Shown in pieces: positions 42,042-51,598 of a stretch of 64,000 bases of DNA. The notes under the pieces were generated by a model. That model did no database searches. It was not told where the DNA came from and worked only from the letters and a program-made list of their open reading frames with translations. Made by a program: the position numbers and the translations under genes. The first letter of the stretch is position 1. Each line of letters begins with the position of its first letter. The stretch spans positions 1 to 64,000 of the forward strand of contig CAZKHJ010000009.1 of assembly GCA_964552675.1 (NCBI GenBank). Reading direction: 5' to 3'. The stretch is from Sulfurimicrobium sp964552675 (lineage in GTDB: Bacteria; Pseudomonadota; Gammaproteobacteria; Burkholderiales; Sulfuricellaceae).

Positions 42042-42076
42042 CCCCCTCCATCCCCCTGATATGGGGATGGAGGGGG
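42042..42076. terminator. Strong hairpin between slyD and mutS
   Basis: A perfect 14-base stem, CCCCCTCCATCCCC (42042-42055) with GGGGATGGAGGGGG (42063-42076), surrounds a 7-base loop. There is no T-run on either side, so this is not a canonical intrinsic terminator. Its place between two converging genes suggests termination or transcript protection. Confidence 0.6.
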
Positions 42077-42082
42077 AGGGCT

Positions 42083-44635
42083 TCATCCCATCTTCTTCAA
42101 CTGGTAAATCAACTCCAAGGCCGCCTTGGGACTGAGTTCGTCCGGATCCAGCTGCTTCAGCGCTTCGATTGCGGGATGTTCTGCCGCCACGGGCAGCGCT
42201 GCTGCGAACAGGTCCTGTTGCGGGCTGGCTTCCAGGCCCTGCTGTTCCAGTTGCACCAGCCTTTTCTTCGCCTGCTGGATGACCGATGCGGGCACCCCTG
42301 CCAGTTGCGCCACCTGCAGGCCGTAGCTCTGGCTGGCCGGGCCTTCCTCCACGCTGTGCAGGAACACGATGCGGTCACGGTGTTCCACGGCGTCGAGATG
42401 GACGTTGGCGACCTGCCTGAATTCCTGGGCAAGCTGGGTGAGCTCGAAATAATGCGTGGCAAACAGGGTGTGGCAGCGGGTCTTGCCGATCAGCTGGCGC
42501 GCGATGGCCCAGGCCAGGGCGAGGCCGTCGAAAGTGGAGGTGCCGCGCCCGATTTCATCCAGCAGCACCAGGCTGTTCTCGGTGGCATTGTGCAGAATGT
42601 TCGCGGTTTCTGTCATTTCCACCATGAAGGTGGAGCGGCCCCCGGCCAGGTCGTCGGAGGCGCCGATGCGGGTGAAAATCTGGTCCACCGGGCCGATGCG
42701 CGCGCTGGCCGCCGGGACGAAACTGCCGCAGTGGGCCAGCAGCACGATCAGCGCGGTTTGCCGCATATAGGTCGATTTTCCGCCCATGTTGGGGCCGGTG
42801 ATGAGCAGCATCTGGCGGGTGCGTGACAGCCGGGTATCGTTGGGGATGAAATTCTCGGCCTGGTTTTCCACCACCAGATGGCGGCCGCCGCTGATTTCGA
42901 TCGCCGCCTCGTCGCAGAATTCCGGTGCGGCGAGGTTCAGGGCCTGGGCGCGTTCGGCCAGCGCGGCCAGCACGTCCAGTTCCGCCACCGCTGCGGCTAC
43001 GCCCTGCAGGGTGGCCAGATGCGGCTGGAGCAGGTCGAGCAGGCCTTCATACAGCAGCTTCTCCCGCGCCAGGGCGCGCTCCGAGGCCGACAGCGCCTTG
43101 TCCTCGAAGGCTTTCAGCTCCGGGGTGATATAGCGCTCGGCATTTTTCAGCGTCTGGCGGCGGCGGTAATCGTCCGGCACCTTGTTCGCCTGGGCGCGAG
43201 TGACCTCGATGTAGAAGCCGTGCACGCGGTTGTATTCGACCTTGAGATTGGCAATGCCGCTGCGTTCGCGCTCGCGCGTTTCCAGCGCCAGCAGGAAGTC
43301 GCCGCAATTGTCCTGAATGGCGCGCAACTCATCCAGCCCGGCATCATAGCCGGTGGCGATGACGCCGCCCTCGCGCAAGACGGTGGCGGGCTCGGGCATG
43401 AGCGCGCGCTGCAATTCTCCGGTGATCTCCTGCGGCACTGCCATGGTGGCGCCGAGCTGGTCGAGACGCGGGCTGTCGCTGCCCGACAGCATCGCGTGAA
43501 GTTGCGGCAGCAGGGCAAGGCTGTCGCGCAGTCCGGACAGGTCGCGTGGCCGGGCGCTGCGCAGCGCGATGCGGCCGGTGATGCGCTCGATGTCGGCGCA
43601 TTGCTTGAGAATCCGGTGAATTGCCAGGCAGGAAGCGCTGCCGCTGTCTCCCTGCAAGGCAGCGATGGCGTCCTGGCGGGCGCGCAGCGTGGCCCGGTTG
43701 CGCAGCGGATGGTGCAGCCAGTGGCGCAGCAGGCGGCTGCCCATGTTGCCGGCGCAGGTGTCGAGCATGGAGAGCAGGGTGGGTGCTGCCTCGCCGCGCA
43801 GGGTCTCGCTGATTTCGAGGTTGCGCCGCGCCGCCGCATCGAGCAATACCAGGTCGCTTTCCTGCTCGACGCGCAGGCTCTGGACATGGGGCAGCGTGCC
43901 GCGCTGCGTGTTGCGGGCATATTGCAGCAGCGCCCCGGCGGCGGAAACCGCCGCTTTCAGCCCGCTGCAGCCGAAGCCGGCAAGATCGCGGGTGCCGAAC
44001 TGTTCCGTCAGCTGCTGTATGGCCGAGTCGTGGTCGAACTGCCACGGCGCCAGGGGCTTGGTCGCGCAGCGGGTGTTTTCCAGGGCAGGATGGCTCCAGC
44101 CCTCCGGGAACAGAAATTCCGACGGCTTGAGGCGCTCCAGCGTCGCAGCCAGCTTTTCCGGCGCGATTTCCGCCAGCGTGAACTGGCCGCTGACCAGATT
44201 CAGCCAGGCCAGTCCGAGCAGCCTGTCGTGCGGGGCTGCAGCCAGCAGCAGGCTGTCGCGCTTGTCGTCCAGCAGCGCCGCATCGGTCAGTGTGCCGGGG
44301 GTGATGATGCGCGCAACCTGGCGTTCCACCGGGCCCTTGGCGGTGGCCGGGTCGCCAATCTGCTCGCAGATGGCAACCGCCTCGCCGAGCTTGACCAGTT
44401 TGGCGAGATATTGCTCGGCGGCATGGTAGGGTACGCCCGCCATCTTGATCGGCTGGCCTGCCGAGGCGCCGCGGGTAGTGAGCGTGATGCCGAGCAGCTG
44501 TGCCGCGCGTTCCGCATCCTCGAAAAACAGCTCGTAAAAATCTCCCATGCGGTAAAACAGCAGCATGCCGGGATGTTCCGCCTTGATGCGCAGGTATTGC
44601 TGCATCATCGGTGTATGTTTGCTGGGTTCACTCAT
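42083..44635 (-). CDS. mutS: DNA mismatch repair protein MutS
   Basis: The 850-residue protein has the mismatch-reading motif GDFYELF (Phe-x-Glu near residue 32-34) and connector, core and clamp domains. The ATPase has Walker A TGPNMGGKSTYMRQ, Walker B LLDEIGRGTSTFDG and signature DDLAGGRSTFMVEM. The C-terminus ends in a dimer helix (AALELIYQLKKMG). It binds mismatches and recruits MutL. The reading frame is intact and of normal length. A large open frame on the opposite strand is its shadow. It is divergent from the wza-like gene. Confidence 0.97.
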   Translation of the reverse strand: MSEPSKHTPMMQQYLRIKAEHPGMLLFYRMGDFYELFFEDAERAAQLLGITLTTRGASAGQPIKMAGVPYHAAEQYLAKLVKLGEAVAICEQIGDPATAKGPVERQVARIITPGTLTDAALLDDKRDSLLLAAAPHDRLLGLAWLNLVSGQFTLAEIAPEKLAATLERLKPSEFLFPEGWSHPALENTRCATKPLAPWQFDHDSAIQQLTEQFGTRDLAGFGCSGLKAAVSAAGALLQYARNTQRGTLPHVQSLRVEQESDLVLLDAAARRNLEISETLRGEAAPTLLSMLDTCAGNMGSRLLRHWLHHPLRNRATLRARQDAIAALQGDSGSASCLAIHRILKQCADIERITGRIALRSARPRDLSGLRDSLALLPQLHAMLSGSDSPRLDQLGATMAVPQEITGELQRALMPEPATVLREGGVIATGYDAGLDELRAIQDNCGDFLLALETRERERSGIANLKVEYNRVHGFYIEVTRAQANKVPDDYRRRQTLKNAERYITPELKAFEDKALSASERALAREKLLYEGLLDLLQPHLATLQGVAAAVAELDVLAALAERAQALNLAAPEFCDEAAIEISGGRHLVVENQAENFIPNDTRLSRTRQMLLITGPNMGGKSTYMRQTALIVLLAHCGSFVPAASARIGPVDQIFTRIGASDDLAGGRSTFMVEMTETANILHNATENSLVLLDEIGRGTSTFDGLALAWAIARQLIGKTRCHTLFATHYFELTQLAQEFRQVANVHLDAVEHRDRIVFLHSVEEGPASQSYGLQVAQLAGVPASVIQQAKKRLVQLEQQGLEASPQQDLFAAALPVAAEHPAIEALKQLDPDELSPKAALELIYQLKKMG

Positions 44636-44679
44636 GCGGTAGTTGTCGTGATTGGCTGAATTATTGAAGTGGATGAATT

Positions 44680-44691
44680 TGGCATGTGCCA
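44680..44691. repeat. Palindrome in the mutS-wza spacer
   Basis: TGGCA-TG-TGCCA is a palindrome with five-base arms inside the 154-bp divergent spacer. It could be an operator for the polysaccharide operon. The spacer also has TACAAT (44753-44758) and TATAGT as possible -10 boxes without good -35 partners. Confidence 0.35.
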
Positions 44692-44789
44692 GCGGAGTTT
44701 GTCATTACGTGTGCAGGAGCTGGTGTTTGTGCCGCTGTATAGTTTGGATGTTACAATCCAGCGCAGTATTTTAGGGGACGAAAATCATC

Positions 44790-47106
44790 GTGCGGCTTTT
44801 TTTTCGCTGGGCATGGCTGGTGGCGGCGCTGTCTTGCATGCCCGCTGTGTTTGCGGAACCCTTTTTATCCGATAGCACCCTTGCGCGTGGCCATGAAACG
44901 GCGGCGCTCTCCGCCAGCGCCCTGGGTGGCGCATCCGACCCGGCAGCGTCCCGCTCGGCCAGAATTCAGACGCCCTCGATTCAGTCCCCGCTTGTCCCCG
45001 CAGCCTCGGGTAGCGGACAAGCCAGGACCCAGGACGACACGCCGAATCGCCGGCGGGCAGCGAAGACCGTGCCGGAGCTCGATGAGCGCAACGAATTCCA
45101 GGAATTCCTGCTGCTCAATACCGGCCAGAAGCTGCCCTTGTATGGCGCCGAACTGTTCCTCGATTCGCCTTCCACCTTTGCGCCTGCGGACCAGACCGCC
45201 GCAGCCACCAGCGANNNNNNNNNNGGTGCGCGCCTGGGGGCAGGTGGACATCGACTATCGCGCGGCGGTGGATCGCAATGGCAACATCCATATACCCAAG
45301 GTGGGCACCATCCATGTGGCCGGACTCAAGCTGGCAGAGCTGAACGGCTACCTCAAGACCGCCGTGGGGCGGGTTTTCCACAATTTCGAACTGAACGTGA
45401 ACCTTTCCCAGCTGCGCTCGATCCAGGTGCTGCTGGTGGGTCAGGCAAAGTCGCCCGGCAGCTATACCGTGAGCGCCCTGAGCACCCTGGTGAATACCCT
45501 GTTCGCCGCTGGCGGCCCCTCCGCCAAGGGCTCGATGCGGCGCATCCAGCTCAAGCGCAACAACCAGGTGGTGAGCGAGCTGGATCTGTACGACCTGCTG
45601 CTGCGCGGCGACAAGAGCCGGGATCTGCCGCTGCAGCATGGCGACGTGATTTTCATTCCGCCGGTGGGCAAGCTGGCGGCCATTTACGGCAGCATCAACA
45701 ATCCCGCGATTTACGAGCTCGGCGGCAAGGAAACCCTGGCCGGCCTGGTCGAGATGGCTGGCGGACTATCGACCACCGCAGAGGGAAAGAAAGTGACGCT
45801 GGAACGGATCATGGAACGGCGCGTGCGCAGCATGGCCGAGTTCCTGCTGGATCAGGATGGTCTGGGGCGGCCGGTGCAGGATGGCGACATCGTCAGGGTC
45901 TACGACATCGTGCCGCGCTTCGACAATGCCGTGACCCTGCGCGGCAATGTGGCCACCCCGGCGCGTTTTCCCTGGCATGAGGGGATGCGTGTCAGGGATA
46001 TCATTCCTTCCCGGGAGATGCTGCTGTCGCGCAACTACTGGCTGAGCAAATCCGCGCTCATCCAGCCGCAGGGTCCGAAAAAGGAGCGGGCGGAGCCCGT
46101 GGACGGCGCCGGGCGCCTGTATGCCGACCTCAAGCGCAATGCCTTCGAAATCAACTGGGATTATGCGGTGGTCGAAAGGCTGAGTCCGCTCGACCTGACC
46201 ACAACCCTGATTCCCTTCAATCTCGGCAAGGCCGTTCTGCATGGCGACGCGGAGCAGAATCTGGCGCTCATGCCGGGCGATATCGTCACCATTTTCTCCA
46301 AGGATGATATCCAGGTGCCGCTGGCCAAGCAGAGCCAGTACGTGCGGCTGGAAGGGGAAATTGCCGGCGCCGGGGTGTACCGTATCGAGCCGGGTGAAAC
46401 CCTGCGCCAGCTGGTCGCCCGCTGCGGCGGACTGACGTCGAATGCCTATCTCTTCGGCGCCGAATTCACGCGGGAATCGACACGCATCGCGCAGCAGAAA
46501 AAACTCGAGGAATTCACCAACAAGCTGGAACGCGATCTGGAGCGCGCCGCCACGAGCCGGGCACAGAGCACGACCTCCCCCGAGGATGCCGCCAGCCTCA
46601 AGGCGCAACAGGACAGCCAGCGCGCCCTGGTAGCCAGGCTGCGCCAGATCAAGGCGACCGGCCGGGTGGTGCTGGAAATTCCGCCCGAGCTTTCTGCCTC
46701 GTCCAGCCTCAAGGCGCTGCCGGACATGGTGCTGGAGGATGGCGACCGGCTGTTCGTGCCCCCGCTGCCTTCCACGGTTAACGTGATCGGCTCGGTGTAC
46801 AACGAGAATACTTTTATTTTTAAACCCGGCAAGGAAGTCAGCGATTATCTGCAGCAGTCCGGCGGGCCGACGCGGGATGCGGATAACGCCAGCCTGTACG
46901 TGATGCGCGCCGACGGCTCGGTCATGAGCAAGCGGCAGACCGGCTGGTTCAGCGGCTTCGAGGGGGAAGCGCTGATGCCGGGCGATACCCTGGTGGTGCC
47001 CGAAAAAACCGACAAGGTCAGCTGGATCAAGGAACTCAAGGACTGGTCCCAGATTTTCTACCAGTTCGGCCTGGGCGTTTCCGCGCTCAAGGTGTTGAGG
47101 CAGTAG
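44790..47106 (+). CDS. Wza-like polysaccharide export protein, interrupted by an assembly gap
   Basis: A GTG at 44790 (after AGGGGA) starts a secreted protein with signal peptide (FFRWAWLVAALSCMPAVFA). The frame runs to the N-run at 45215-45224. After the gap the frame shifts by one base and continues as VRAWGQVDIDYRAAVDRNGN, the second part of the poly_export domain, followed by several SLBB domains (PGSYTVSALSTL, GEIAGAGVYRIEPGETL, VIGSVYNENTFIFKPGKEV) and a C-terminal WIKELKDWSQIFYQFG. The usual 'YxxGPGDxLxI' segment is missing and should lie in the gap. I read this as one gene with unknown missing bases and not as a pseudogene. It forms the outer-membrane export channel. Confidence 0.85.
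45215..45224. other. Run of 10 N: assembly gap
   Basis: Ten N bases form the only ambiguous run in the window. The coding frame before it differs from the frame after it by one, so the true gap is not a 10-base gap that keeps phase; its real length is unknown. Confidence 0.95.
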
Positions 47107-47114
47107 GGGCGGTC

Positions 47115-48320
47115 ATGGCCGAAGTTCAGGAGGCCGGGTCTGGCCCGGTGCAGAATGAGGGCGGGTGGGACCTGCTGGAGCTGCTGCTGGTACTGGCGAA
47201 GTTCAGGAAAATGATCCTGTCCCTGACTCTGGGAGTGGCGCTGGCTGCAGCAGTGATTGCTTTTTCCCTGCCGAAAACCTATACCGGCAGGGCCAGTATC
47301 CTGCCGCCGCAGCAACCCCAGTCATCGGCCATTAGCCAGTTGATGAGCGGACAGCTGGGTGTGCTGGCGGGCCTGGCCGGCGCTTCCCTGGGGGCGAAGA
47401 AAAGTAGCGAACTGTATGTGAGCATGCTGAAAAGCCGTAGTGTGGCCGATAAGCTCATCAACCGCTTCAAGCTGATGCAGGTCTATGATGAGAAACTCAT
47501 GGCCGAGGCCAGGGAGGATCTGGAAGACGCCACCCGGATTCTGGCTGGCAAGGATGGCATGATCAGCATCGAAGTGGATGATCGGGACCCCCGCCGCGCT
47601 GCGGATCTGGCCAATGCCTATGTCGAGGAGCTGACTGCCCTGAGCCAGTCCCTGGCGGTGACCGAGGCGTCGCGCCGCCGCCTGTTCTTCGAGAACCAGC
47701 TCAAGCTGGTCAGGGATGATCTGGGCAAGGCGGAGCTGGCATTGAAACAGGCCCAGGAAAGCTCCGGCCTGATCCAGCTGAGTGGGCAGGCAGAAGCCAT
47801 CATCGCCAGCATTGCCAAACTGAAAGCACAAATTGTCGCCAAGGAAGTGGAAATTGGCGCCATCCAGAGCTTTGCCACGGGGCGCAACCCCGAGCTGATC
47901 ATTGCCCGCAACGAACTGGCGGGGATGAAGGAACAGCTGGCAAAAGCTGAAAAAGCCGGTGCCGCCGATGGCAGCGCGCTGGTGCCTAGCGGCAACATTC
48001 CCGCGGCCGGCCTCGAATATGTGCGCCGCCTGCGCGAGGTCAAATACCATGAAGCGGTGTTTGAACTGATGGCAAAACAGTACGAGATCGCGAAAGTTGA
48101 CGAGGCAAAGGATCATGCCCTGATCCAGCAGCTGGACCAGGCCGAGGCGCCGGAACGGAAATCCGCTCCCAAGCGCCTGCTGATTATCCTGCTTTCGACC
48201 CTGATGGCCGCCATGGTGGCGGTTGTTGTCGCGCTTGTGCGCGAAGCGGCCGAGCGCGCCAGGCAGGACCCGCGACAGGCCGAGCGCCTGCGGCTGTTGC
48301 GCCAGCGGGTGGCGGGATGA
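47115..48320 (+). CDS. Polysaccharide chain-length determinant (Wzz family)
   Basis: The 401-residue inner-membrane protein has N-terminal membrane helix at about 34-55 (MILSLTLGVALAAAVIAFSL), the Wzz motif YTGRASILPPQQPQ, a periplasmic coiled-coil part (EASRRRLFFENQL to about 330) and a second helix (LLIILLSTLMAAMVAVVVAL). A conserved AEAPERKSAPKR motif precedes it. It sets chain length of the Wzy product. There is no C-terminal tyrosine-kinase (BY-kinase) domain, so this is an O-antigen/ECA type or a split system. It is eight bases after the wza-like gene and overlaps the next gene. Confidence 0.9.
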   Translation: MAEVQEAGSGPVQNEGGWDLLELLLVLAKFRKMILSLTLGVALAAAVIAFSLPKTYTGRASILPPQQPQSSAISQLMSGQLGVLAGLAGASLGAKKSSELYVSMLKSRSVADKLINRFKLMQVYDEKLMAEAREDLEDATRILAGKDGMISIEVDDRDPRRAADLANAYVEELTALSQSLAVTEASRRRLFFENQLKLVRDDLGKAELALKQAQESSGLIQLSGQAEAIIASIAKLKAQIVAKEVEIGAIQSFATGRNPELIIARNELAGMKEQLAKAEKAGAADGSALVPSGNIPAAGLEYVRRLREVKYHEAVFELMAKQYEIAKVDEAKDHALIQQLDQAEAPERKSAPKRLLIILLSTLMAAMVAVVVALVREAAERARQDPRQAERLRLLRQRVAG

Positions 48321-48802
48321 GCAATATTGCGGCCGATGTCCTGATCCACTCCCACGCGCTGGTGGAAGAGGGCGCCGTGATCGGCCCGCGCACCCGCGTC
48401 TGGGCCTTTGTGCATATTCTGCCCGGCGCCCGGATCGGGGCGGAATGCAATATCTGCGACCATGTGTTCATCGAGAATGACGTCATCGTGGGCGACCGGG
48501 TGACGATCAAGTCGGGCGTCCAGCTGTGGGATGGCCTGCGCCTGGCGGACGACGTGTTCGTCGGCCCCAATGCAACCTTTACCAATGACCGTTTCCCGCG
48601 CAGCAAACAGTGGCCGGACGCATTCCCCGAAACCCGGATCATGCGGGGCGCCAGCATCGGCGCCAACGCCACGATTCTGCCGGGCATCACGGTCGGCGAG
48701 AAAGCCATGGTCGGCGCCGGTGCGGTGGTGGTCGAGGATGTGCCGCCTTTCACGGTAGTGGCGGGGAATCCGGCTCATCCAGTCAGAAAAATCGAGTGCT
48801 GA
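48317..48802 (+). CDS. Left-handed beta-helix acyltransferase (FdtC/QdtC/WlbB-like)
   Basis: The 161-residue protein is built of hexapeptide repeats (ADVLIHSHALVEEGAVIG, ARIGAECNICDHVFIE, ASIGANATILPGITVGEKAMVGAGAVV). The acyl-CoA-binding loop and FTNDRFPRS motif resemble N-acetyltransferases for dTDP-3-amino-3,6-dideoxyhexoses. Together with the two following genes it would N-acetylate the 3-amino sugar. Overlap with wzz (ATGA) shows operon structure. Confidence 0.85.
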   Translation: MSNIAADVLIHSHALVEEGAVIGPRTRVWAFVHILPGARIGAECNICDHVFIENDVIVGDRVTIKSGVQLWDGLRLADDVFVGPNATFTNDRFPRSKQWPDAFPETRIMRGASIGANATILPGITVGEKAMVGAGAVVVEDVPPFTVVAGNPAHPVRKIEC

Positions 48803-48803
48803 C

Positions 48804-49217
48804 ATGCGGCTGGCACAGTGCAAACTGATTGATCTGCCCAAAATCGCCGATCCGCGTGGCAATCTGACCTTCATCGAAGGCCAGGGCCACGTCCCGTTCG
48901 ACATCCAGCGCGTGTATTACCTCTATGACGTTCCCGGTGGCGCCGAACGCGGCGGGCATGCCCACAAGACGCTGCACCAGTTCATCATCGCCATTTCCGG
49001 CAGTTTCGACGTGATGCTGGACGACGGCTATGGCAAAAAACGCTTTCACCTGAACCGCTCCTACTACGGGCTGTATGTGTGCCCGATGGTGTGGCGCGAA
49101 CTGGATAACTTTTCTTCGGGCTCGGTGTGTCTGGTGCTGGCGTCGAGCCGTTTTGACGCGGCTGATTACTATCGCGATTATGCGATGTTTCTCGATGCCG
49201 CCAGAGGTTTGGAATGA
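48804..49217 (+). CDS. fdtA: dTDP-4-oxo-6-deoxyglucose 3,4-ketoisomerase (FdtA/QdtA-like cupin)
   Basis: The 137-residue cupin of the WxcM/FdtA family has DPRGNLTFIEG, RVYYLYDVPGGAERGGHAHK with the catalytic His pair, and SYYGLYVCPMVWRELDNFS. It converts the 4-keto sugar nucleotide to the 3-keto form for transamination. Whether the product has galacto (FdtA) or gluco (QdtA) configuration cannot be read from the sequence alone. It is followed by the aminotransferase with four-base overlap. Confidence 0.88.
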   Translation: MRLAQCKLIDLPKIADPRGNLTFIEGQGHVPFDIQRVYYLYDVPGGAERGGHAHKTLHQFIIAISGSFDVMLDDGYGKKRFHLNRSYYGLYVCPMVWRELDNFSSGSVCLVLASSRFDAADYYRDYAMFLDAARGLE

Positions 49218-50314
49218 AAATTCCTTTTCTCGACCTGGGTGCCGCTTACCGCGAACTCAGGGAGGAACTGGATGCGGCCTGTTTGCGGGTAATGGATTCC
49301 GGCACCTACATCATGGGCCCGGAACTGGAAGCGTTCGAGCGCGAATTCGCGGCATATTGCGAGGCCGGGCATTGCGTCGGGGTAGGCAATGGCCTGGATG
49401 CGCTGCGCCTGATCTTGCAGGCGCTGGATCTGGAAGCGGGGGCCGAGGTCATCGTCCCCGCCAATACCTATATCGCGACCTGGCTGGCCGTGTCCCAGGC
49501 CGGTGCGACCCCGCTGCCGGTGGAGCCGGACGGACGCAGCGCCAACCTCGATCCGGAGCGGCTGGAACAGGCGGTCACCCCGCGCACGCGCGCCATCCTG
49601 GCGGTGCATCTCTATGGCCAGCCGGCGGATATGGACGCCATCAACGCAGTGGCTGCGCGGCATGATCTGTACGTCATCGAGGACGCCGCGCAGGCGCACG
49701 GTGCGCGTTGCCGGGGGCGGCGCGTGGGCGGGCTGGGCATTGCGGCCGGATTCAGTTTCTATCCCAGCAAGAACCTCGGCGCATTCGGCGATGGCGGCGC
49801 GGTGGTGACCAACGATCCCGCGCTGGCGGAGCGCGTGCGCGCCTTGCGCAATTACGGCTCCCGGAGCCGCTACCAGCACGACTTCCAGGGGGTCAATTCG
49901 CGCCTGGATGAAATGCAGGCAGCCCTGCTGCGCGTCAGGCTCGGCGTGCTCGATGCCTGGAACCAGCGCCGCCGCGAGGCAGCCCGCTACTATCTGGAAC
50001 ATCTGCCGGACGAGGCGCTGGAACTGCCCCGGATTGCCGAGGGCATGGAATCGGCATGGCACCTGTTCGTGCTGCAGACACCGGCGCGTTCCAGACTGAC
50101 TGATTTTCTCGATCAGAACGGCATCGGCTGGCTCATTCATTACCCGGTTCCGCCGCATTTGCAGCCCGCCTATGCCGGGCTCGGCTACCGGCCTGGCGCC
50201 TTCCCTGTCACCGAGCGTCTGGCGGAGCGGGTGCTGAGCCTGCCTGTCGGGCCGCATCTTGACCGGGCTGCGCTGGAACGGGTGGTCGAGGTGGTGCAGC
50301 GTTTTGCCGCTTGA
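49214..50314 (+). CDS. fdtB: dTDP-3-amino-3,6-dideoxyhexose aminotransferase (FdtB/QdtB-like)
   Basis: The 366-residue PLP enzyme of the DegT/DnrJ/EryC1 family has PLP-Lys in YPSKNLGAFGDGGAVVT, IPFLDLGAAYRELREEL at the start, and VPANTYIATWLAV and VIEDAAQAHGA further on. It transfers an amino group to C3 of the keto sugar. With the preceding isomerase and acyltransferase it forms a complete downstream branch to a dTDP-3-acylamido-3,6-dideoxyhexose. The shared precursor genes rmlA and rmlB are not in the window. Confidence 0.92.
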   Translation: MKIPFLDLGAAYRELREELDAACLRVMDSGTYIMGPELEAFEREFAAYCEAGHCVGVGNGLDALRLILQALDLEAGAEVIVPANTYIATWLAVSQAGATPLPVEPDGRSANLDPERLEQAVTPRTRAILAVHLYGQPADMDAINAVAARHDLYVIEDAAQAHGARCRGRRVGGLGIAAGFSFYPSKNLGAFGDGGAVVTNDPALAERVRALRNYGSRSRYQHDFQGVNSRLDEMQAALLRVRLGVLDAWNQRRREAARYYLEHLPDEALELPRIAEGMESAWHLFVLQTPARSRLTDFLDQNGIGWLIHYPVPPHLQPAYAGLGYRPGAFPVTERLAERVLSLPVGPHLDRAALERVVEVVQRFAA

Positions 50315-50326
50315 GCGTGTGCCGCC

Positions 50327-51598
50327 ATGAACCTGCTTAAAACGACGGCGCTCACCACCCTGTCGACGGGCATCAAGATCCTGGCCGGGCTGGCCGGCAA
50401 CAAGGTCATCGCCCTTTACCTCGGCCCGTCCGGGCTGGCGCAGATCGGCCAGTTTGCCAACTTCACCAGCATCCTTGCCGCTGTTTCCGGCGGCGGCGTC
50501 ACGGCCGGGGTCACCAAATACATCGCGGAATACCGTGCCCGCCAGCAGGATCTCGCACCCCTGCTGGGGACGGCGCTGGCCGTCACCCTGCTGTTCTCCC
50601 TGATCGTGGCGCTGGCGGTGATGTGGTCAGGACCGGAACTGTCGCGCTGGCTGACGGGCAGCACGGCTTATCACAGCCTGATGCCGGCCGTGGCGTGTGC
50701 CTTGGTCTTCATGGCGCTGCACGGGCTGCTGGCCGCCATGCTCAACGGCTACAAGCAGGTCCGGCTGCTGGTTGCGCTCAATATCCTGTCCAGCCTGGCA
50801 GGCTTGCTGGCGCTTGCTTTCCTGACCATCTATTGGGGCCTGCATGGCGCGCTGCTGGCGCTGCTGCTGACGCCTGTCGCCGTGTTCCTGCTGGCCCTGG
50901 CCTATGCGGCGCTGCGGGCGGGCCGCCGCCTCGTCACCCTGCTGGGCAGGCCGGACCGCGCCAGCCTGAAAAAACTGGCCAGCTTCACGGCCATGGCCAT
51001 GGTGTCCGCCATCGCCCTGCCACTGGCGCTGCTGGTGATTCGCGATCACCTCGGGCAGACGATTTCATGGCAGGCGGCGGGCTACTGGCAGGGGGTGTGG
51101 AAAATTTCCGAAGCCTATTTGTTATTGGTAACCACTTCGCTCGGCGTCTACTATTTGCCCCGGCTCTCGGAAATCCAGGAACCGGCTGCCCTGCGCCGGG
51201 AAATCCTGCAGGGCTACAAAATCCTGCTGCCGCTGGTGGCTGTGAGCGCAATCGCCATTTACCTGGCGCGGGAATGGATCACCCGGCTTCTGTTCAGCGC
51301 CGATTTCATGCCCATGACGGAGCTGTTCGCCTTCCAGCTGCTGGGGGATTTCCTCAAAATCGGCGCCTGGCTGCTGGCCTACCTGATGCTGGCAAAAGTG
51401 ATGCCCGGCACCTTCATCGTGACGGAAATCGCCTTCAGCCTGTGTTTCACCGGCCTGGCCCTGTGGTTTACCGGGCAGTTCGGCCTGGCCGGGGTGAGCT
51501 ACGCCTTTGCCCTCAGCTATCTGCTCTACTGGCTGGCGCTGGCGCTCCTGCTGCGCGGCCATTGGCGCCACGCCGCGCCCTGTCCGGAGCGCGCATGA
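50327..51598 (+). CDS. wzx: Wzx-type O-unit flippase
   Basis: The 423-residue protein has about 12 hydrophobic segments and starts with MNLLKTTALTTLSTGIKILA and IALYLGPSGLAQIGQFANF, the pattern of the WzxE/RfbX polysaccharide transporter family. It flips the undecaprenyl-linked repeat unit across the inner membrane. Gene overlap with the next glycosyltransferase (ATGA) marks it as part of one operon. Confidence 0.92.
   Translation: MNLLKTTALTTLSTGIKILAGLAGNKVIALYLGPSGLAQIGQFANFTSILAAVSGGGVTAGVTKYIAEYRARQQDLAPLLGTALAVTLLFSLIVALAVMWSGPELSRWLTGSTAYHSLMPAVACALVFMALHGLLAAMLNGYKQVRLLVALNILSSLAGLLALAFLTIYWGLHGALLALLLTPVAVFLLALAYAALRAGRRLVTLLGRPDRASLKKLASFTAMAMVSAIALPLALLVIRDHLGQTISWQAAGYWQGVWKISEAYLLLVTTSLGVYYLPRLSEIQEPAALRREILQGYKILLPLVAVSAIAIYLAREWITRLLFSADFMPMTELFAFQLLGDFLKIGAWLLAYLMLAKVMPGTFIVTEIAFSLCFTGLALWFTGQFGLAGVSYAFALSYLLYWLALALLLRGHWRHAAPCPERA

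Noticed and set aside
42878..44659. 593-codon plus-strand frame opposite mutS
   Set aside because: MutS has intact Walker and mismatch motifs; the antisense product lacks any domain pattern.
44790..45980. Frameshifted pseudogene in the Wza-like gene
   Set aside because: The frame change coincides with a 10-N gap, so missing bases explain it better than mutation.
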